From positions 186,001-250,000 of the forward strand of contig NZ_QWGG01000002.1 in assembly GCF_003730195.1 (NCBI RefSeq): a DNA stretch of 64,000 nt, written 5' to 3'. The notes below the pieces were generated by a model. It did not search any database. It saw only the letters and a program-made list of their open reading frames with translations, and was not told where the DNA came from. Below are positions 61,014 to 64,000 of the stretch, piece by piece. A program made the translations under genes and the position numbers. Position 1 is the stretch's first letter. Each line of letters opens with the position of its first letter. Source of the DNA: Halosimplex salinum. Its GTDB lineage: Archaea > Halobacteriota > Halobacteria > Halobacteriales > Haloarculaceae.

Positions 61014-62603
61014 ATGAAGGTACTCGTCACGGACCCGATCGCGGACGCGGGTCTGGACCGGTTTCGCGATGCGGGCCACGAAGTCGAGACAGCATACGAC
61101 GTCGAGGGCGACGCGCTCCTGAACGCCGTCGCGGACGCCGACGCGCTGGTCGTCCGGTCGGGGACGGAGGTCACCGCCGAGGTGTTCGCCGCCGCGCCGA
61201 ACCTCCAGATCGTCGGCCGCGCCGGCATCGGCGTCGACAACATCGACATCGAGGCCGCGACCGACCACGGCGTCATCGTCGCCAACGCACCGCAGGGCAA
61301 CGTCCGCGCCGCCGCCGAACACTCCGTCGCGATGGCGTTCGCCACCGCTCGCTCCATCCCGCAGGCGCACAACCGCCTGCGCGGCGGCGAGTGGGCGAAG
61401 GGCGACTTCCTCGGCACCGAACTCAACGAGAAGACGCTCGGCGTCGTCGGCTTCGGCCGCGTCGGGCAGGAGGTCGCTCGCCGTCTCGACGCGCTGGGCA
61501 TGGATCTCGTCACCTACGACCCCTACATCAGCGAGGAGCGCGCCGAGCGCTTCGGCGCCGAACTCGTCGACTCGCTCGACGAGTGTCTCGAGCGCGCGGA
61601 CTTCATCACCATCCACACGCCGCTGACCGACGAGACCGAGAACATGATCGGCGAGGAGGAGATCGCCCAGCTCGAGGGCGGCTACGTCGTCAACTGCGCC
61701 CGCGGCGGGATCATCGACGAACCCGCCCTCGCCGAGGCCGTCGAGGACGGCCTGCTCAAGGGCGCCGCCATCGACGTGTTCGCCGACGAACCCGTCGACC
61801 CCGACAACCCGCTGCTCGACGTCGAGGACGTCGTCGTGACGCCGCACCTCGGCGCCTCGACGGAGGCCGCCCAGGAGCACGTCGCCACCTCCACGGCCGA
61901 CCAGATCATCGCCGCGTTCAACGGCGAGCCCGTGATCAACGCGCTGAACGCTCCCTCGATGGACGAGAGCGCGTTCCCCGCCGTCGAGCCGTACCTCGAC
62001 CTGGCCGACACTGCCGGTACTATCGCCGTCCAGCTGTTCGACGGCCACGTCTCGAACGTCGAGGTGTCCTACGCCGGCGACATCGCGGAACACGACACCG
62101 AGATCGTCACGGCCACCGCGCTGAAGGGCGTCTTCGAGCGCGCGGTCGAGACGCAGGTCAACGCCGTCAACGCCGAGCGCATCGCCGAGGAGCGCGGCAT
62201 CGACGTGACCGAGTCCAAGACCAGCTCTGCGGAAGACTTCCAGAGCCTCATCACCGTCACCGTCTCCGACGACGAGAACGAGGTCAGCGTCTCCGGGACG
62301 CAGTTCGCCGGCGACGACGCGCGCATCGTCCGCATCGACGGCTACCGCGTCGACGCCGTCCCGCACGGCCACATGCTCGTCGCTCGCAACGAGGACGTGC
62401 CGGGCGTCATCGGCTTCATCGGGACGGTCCTCGGCGAGGCCGACGTCAACATCGCCGGGATGTTCAACGGTCGCGAGACCATCGGCGGCGAGGCCCTGAC
62501 CGTCTACAACCTCGACGACCCCGTCCCCGGCGAGACCGTCGAACGACTGCTCGACGACGAGCGCGTCATCGACATCACGCAGATCCAGCTCAACGGGCAG
62601 TAA
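61014..62603 (+). CDS. serA: D-3-phosphoglycerate dehydrogenase
   Basis: First enzyme of phosphorylated serine synthesis. The 529-residue long form has a substrate-binding domain (MKVLVTDPIADAGLDRF), a NAD domain (LGVVGFGRVGQEVARRLDALGMDLVTYDPY), catalytic region INCARGGIIDEPAL and HLGASTEAAQEHVA, then an intervening ASB domain and a C-terminal ACT domain (HMLVARNEDVPGVIGFIGTVLGE) for feedback control, probably by serine. ATG 61014 has gttatac about 28-33 nt upstream, typical leaderless spacing; serB is at 45393. Confidence 0.97.
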   Translation: MKVLVTDPIADAGLDRFRDAGHEVETAYDVEGDALLNAVADADALVVRSGTEVTAEVFAAAPNLQIVGRAGIGVDNIDIEAATDHGVIVANAPQGNVRAAAEHSVAMAFATARSIPQAHNRLRGGEWAKGDFLGTELNEKTLGVVGFGRVGQEVARRLDALGMDLVTYDPYISEERAERFGAELVDSLDECLERADFITIHTPLTDETENMIGEEEIAQLEGGYVVNCARGGIIDEPALAEAVEDGLLKGAAIDVFADEPVDPDNPLLDVEDVVVTPHLGASTEAAQEHVATSTADQIIAAFNGEPVINALNAPSMDESAFPAVEPYLDLADTAGTIAVQLFDGHVSNVEVSYAGDIAEHDTEIVTATALKGVFERAVETQVNAVNAERIAEERGIDVTESKTSSAEDFQSLITVTVSDDENEVSVSGTQFAGDDARIVRIDGYRVDAVPHGHMLVARNEDVPGVIGFIGTVLGEADVNIAGMFNGRETIGGEALTVYNLDDPVPGETVERLLDDERVIDITQIQLNGQ

Positions 62604-62657
62604 CACGCCGGGAAACGGGACCGTCCTTCGACCACTACGGCTTCTCCGCACGCGGCT

Positions 62658-63257
62658 TCAGTCGGTCCGCTCCGGGCCGTCGGCGGGCGGGAACTCGAAC
62701 TCGAGCCGACCGTCGAGCGAGTAGGCTCCGCCGAGCGGACCGTCGACCTCGGCCGTCACGTCGACGGCGAGAGTCGTCGCCGTCTCGGAGCGCGGCGTGA
62801 CGAGACACTCCAGCCCGACCGTCTCGTCGGCGAGCGCTCCGAACTCGTCCACCTCGACGACGGTGCCCGCCCCTTCTCCCGAGTGATACAGCGAGACCGA
62901 CGGCGTCGGCGGCGAGTCCCCCGCGAGTGGCGCTTCGAGCGCGACGCCGACGGGCTCCGCGGACTCGTCGGTCGGGGTCCGGAACCGGAGCCGGAGGTTC
63001 GTCAGTTCGGTCCCGTCGCGGTGGGAGAGGTCCACGTCGAAATCGAACGGCGCCGTCCCGCGGAGCAACGCCATCTCGATCCACACGAGCGTCTCGTCGT
63101 CGGTCCGGAAATCGAGATACCGCCTGACGGCGCCCTCGCGTCGCCGCTCGATCCCGCGTTCGGGGTCGGATACGGCTCTGCGAACGACTGCTTCCTCACA
63201 CCCGGCGGTCCCGATCAGACCGGCGGTAGCGGCCGCGAGGAACGCCCGTCGTCGCAT
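62658..63257 (-). CDS. Tat-exported lipoprotein, unknown function
   Basis: A 199-residue protein. The N-terminus MRRRAFLAAATAGLIGTAGC combines a twin-arginine signal with a lipobox (GTAGC, Cys 20), so it is predicted to be lipid-anchored outside the cell. The mature part is beta-rich (WIEMALLRGTAPFDFDVDLSHRDGTELTNLRLRFRTP) and not recognised. The upstream in-frame codons (MPAVG) are rejected because the Tat motif starts at 63257. Confidence 0.78.
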   Translation of the reverse strand: MRRRAFLAAATAGLIGTAGCEEAVVRRAVSDPERGIERRREGAVRRYLDFRTDDETLVWIEMALLRGTAPFDFDVDLSHRDGTELTNLRLRFRTPTDESAEPVGVALEAPLAGDSPPTPSVSLYHSGEGAGTVVEVDEFGALADETVGLECLVTPRSETATTLAVDVTAEVDGPLGGAYSLDGRLEFEFPPADGPERTD

Positions 63258-63375
63258 GCCGACTGCTGGCACTCCTACGCTGATAATGTTTTACACTTGA
63301 CTGGTGGGATCGGCCACTGGAACGGGCCCGCTGTCTGTAAAACGGGGTTCTCCTCCCCACGTGCGACGGCCGCGA

Positions 63376-63783
63376 CTATCTGAACAGTTCCCGGAGTCGG
63401 CCGAGCGCGCCGGGGTCGGCGGTCCGGTCGGCGCGGTCGGCGGTCGGCCCGCGGTGGTCGGTGGTCGGCTCGGGGATCGACTCGTCGGTCACGAGTGGTT
63501 CGTCGCGGCAGGCGTCACGTTCCTGGAGAACGTGTTCGTAGCGATCGACGACGTGCTGGAGGTCGCGCTCCTTCGATTCGAGGCTGCGTTCGAGCGCTGC
63601 GACTCTCGCTTCGAGCGTCGCGATCCGTACCAGATACAGCGTCTCCGGCGTGTGATCGACGGTGTCGTCGGTGGTCCCGACGTCCGTAGCGTTCGGCGCT
63701 GGTGCTCCGCACGACTCGCCCGCCGACAGGCGGTCGGTGCATGGGATGTCCCCCTGTTCGGGTGGGTCGGCGTTCGCGGCCAT
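63376..63783 (-). CDS. Coiled-coil hypothetical protein (135 aa)
   Basis: MAANADPPEQGDIPCTDRLS is followed by a long helical segment (ETLYLVRIATLEARVAALER, SLESKERDLQHVVDRYEHVL; about 46-90) likely to form a coiled coil, then a polar tail ending LGRLRELFR. The upstream promoter has a TTTTTG box about 30 nt before ATG 63783 and matches the promoter at 1642-1707 over 40 nt. Function unknown. Confidence 0.65.
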   Translation of the reverse strand: MAANADPPEQGDIPCTDRLSAGESCGAPAPNATDVGTTDDTVDHTPETLYLVRIATLEARVAALERSLESKERDLQHVVDRYEHVLQERDACRDEPLVTDESIPEPTTDHRGPTADRADRTADPGALGRLRELFR

Positions 63784-63841
63784 GCCTTCAGACAGTCGTC
63801 TCTCTCGGGCAAAAAGACCGAGCAGACGAGCGCCCGACACG

Positions 63842-63850
63842 CGTCAGACG
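63842..63850 (-). promoter_or_regulatory. CGTC-N-GACG palindromic element, copy 6
   Basis: Minus-strand CGTCTGACG beginning 67 nt upstream of ATG 63783, followed by CGCTCGTCTGC and the TTTTTG box in the same order as at 1699-1707. Confidence 0.4.
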
Positions 63851-64000
63851 GCCCTCAAAATTCGACTACGGTCTTGCGGTTCCGTCGGTCGAGAACCCGT
63901 TACGAACTGTCTGACTCTCTCACCGACGACAGCGCGCCGGACGGGGCGAGTCACTGGCTCTCCCCGTCGGGACCTGCCAGCGACCGATCCGGTGGGGTTT
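63851..64000. other. Window edge, no supported gene
   Basis: I see no frame with clear protein character in these 150 bases on either strand. An A+T-rich ctcaaaattcg (63853-63863) could belong to a divergent promoter. A gene beginning beyond 64000 cannot be excluded. Confidence 0.3.

Noticed and set aside
65-63914. Many long open frames antisense or shifted to real genes, often Arg/Pro/Ala-rich
   Set aside because: High GC content leaves few stops in shadow frames. These products lack the acidic composition and domain motifs of the real haloarchaeal proteins and overlap recognised genes.

Overview
The window is chromosomal DNA from an extremely halophilic archaeon, most likely family Haloarculaceae. 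The evidence is the high GC content, very acidic proteins rich in Asp and Glu, leaderless genes with TATA-like boxes about 25-32 nt before the start codon, and a halophilic-type malate dehydrogenase that I recall as very close to the Haloarcula enzyme. The genus cannot be fixed from this sequence. Gene density is high and most genes are core metabolism or information processing. I see no rRNA, tRNA, CRISPR array, provirus or intact insertion sequence.

Layout. 1-6.9 kb: the edge of a regulator gene, an MFS transporter, hisB with an ACT-domain regulator, an IMPACT/YigZ protein, a CNNM/CorC-type transporter, a pilin, and two thioredoxin-fold proteins. 7.0-9.5 kb: a dioxygenase/Sua5-YrdC gene pair bracketed by an inverted pair of about 230-bp non-coding repeats. 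9.5-18 kb: a Cas4-like protein, a conditioned-medium-induced protein, a membrane FeS oxidoreductase (EtfD/HdrD-like), a glycosyltransferase, a CinA-like protein, tandem acetyltransferases, a DedA-family protein and hemB. 18.1-23.6 kb: a duplicated ammonium module. Copy 1 is amt, glnK and an Lrp-type regulator as separate genes. Copy 2 has Amt and PII fused in one frame, followed by its own Lrp regulator. Both copies share conserved upstream DNA. 23.7-33 kb: CBS protein, glyS, dolichol-kinase-like protein, a 3' remnant of pelA, hef, a redoxin, a zinc-ribbon protein and mdh.

34.8-42.4 kb is the replication-origin neighbourhood: oapC-oapB-oapA on the minus strand, an A+T-rich origin with inverted origin recognition boxes, orc1/cdc6 on the plus strand, then signal peptidase and the small subunit of DNA polymerase D. 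42.4-64 kb: tandem small membrane proteins, metY, DoxX, serB, an XPD/DinG-type helicase, a CDF transporter, threonine aldolase, a Tat-exported repeat protein, a TrpRS/TyrRS-like synthetase paralogue, an RHH antitoxin beside a RelE-type toxin gene broken by an in-frame TAG, an M29 aminopeptidase, a PGF-CTERM surface protein split by a frameshift, regulators, serA and a Tat lipoprotein.

Functional links: serA and serB cover two steps of serine synthesis. The amt/glnK modules handle ammonium uptake and its control. The origin block groups initiator, helicase-associated and polymerase functions. The least expected observations are the Amt-PII fusion with its copied promoter region, a palindromic CGTC-N-GACG element upstream of six small or origin-linked genes, inverted ORB-like boxes inside the polymerase gene, and three broken genes (pelA remnant, relE amber, surface-protein frameshift).
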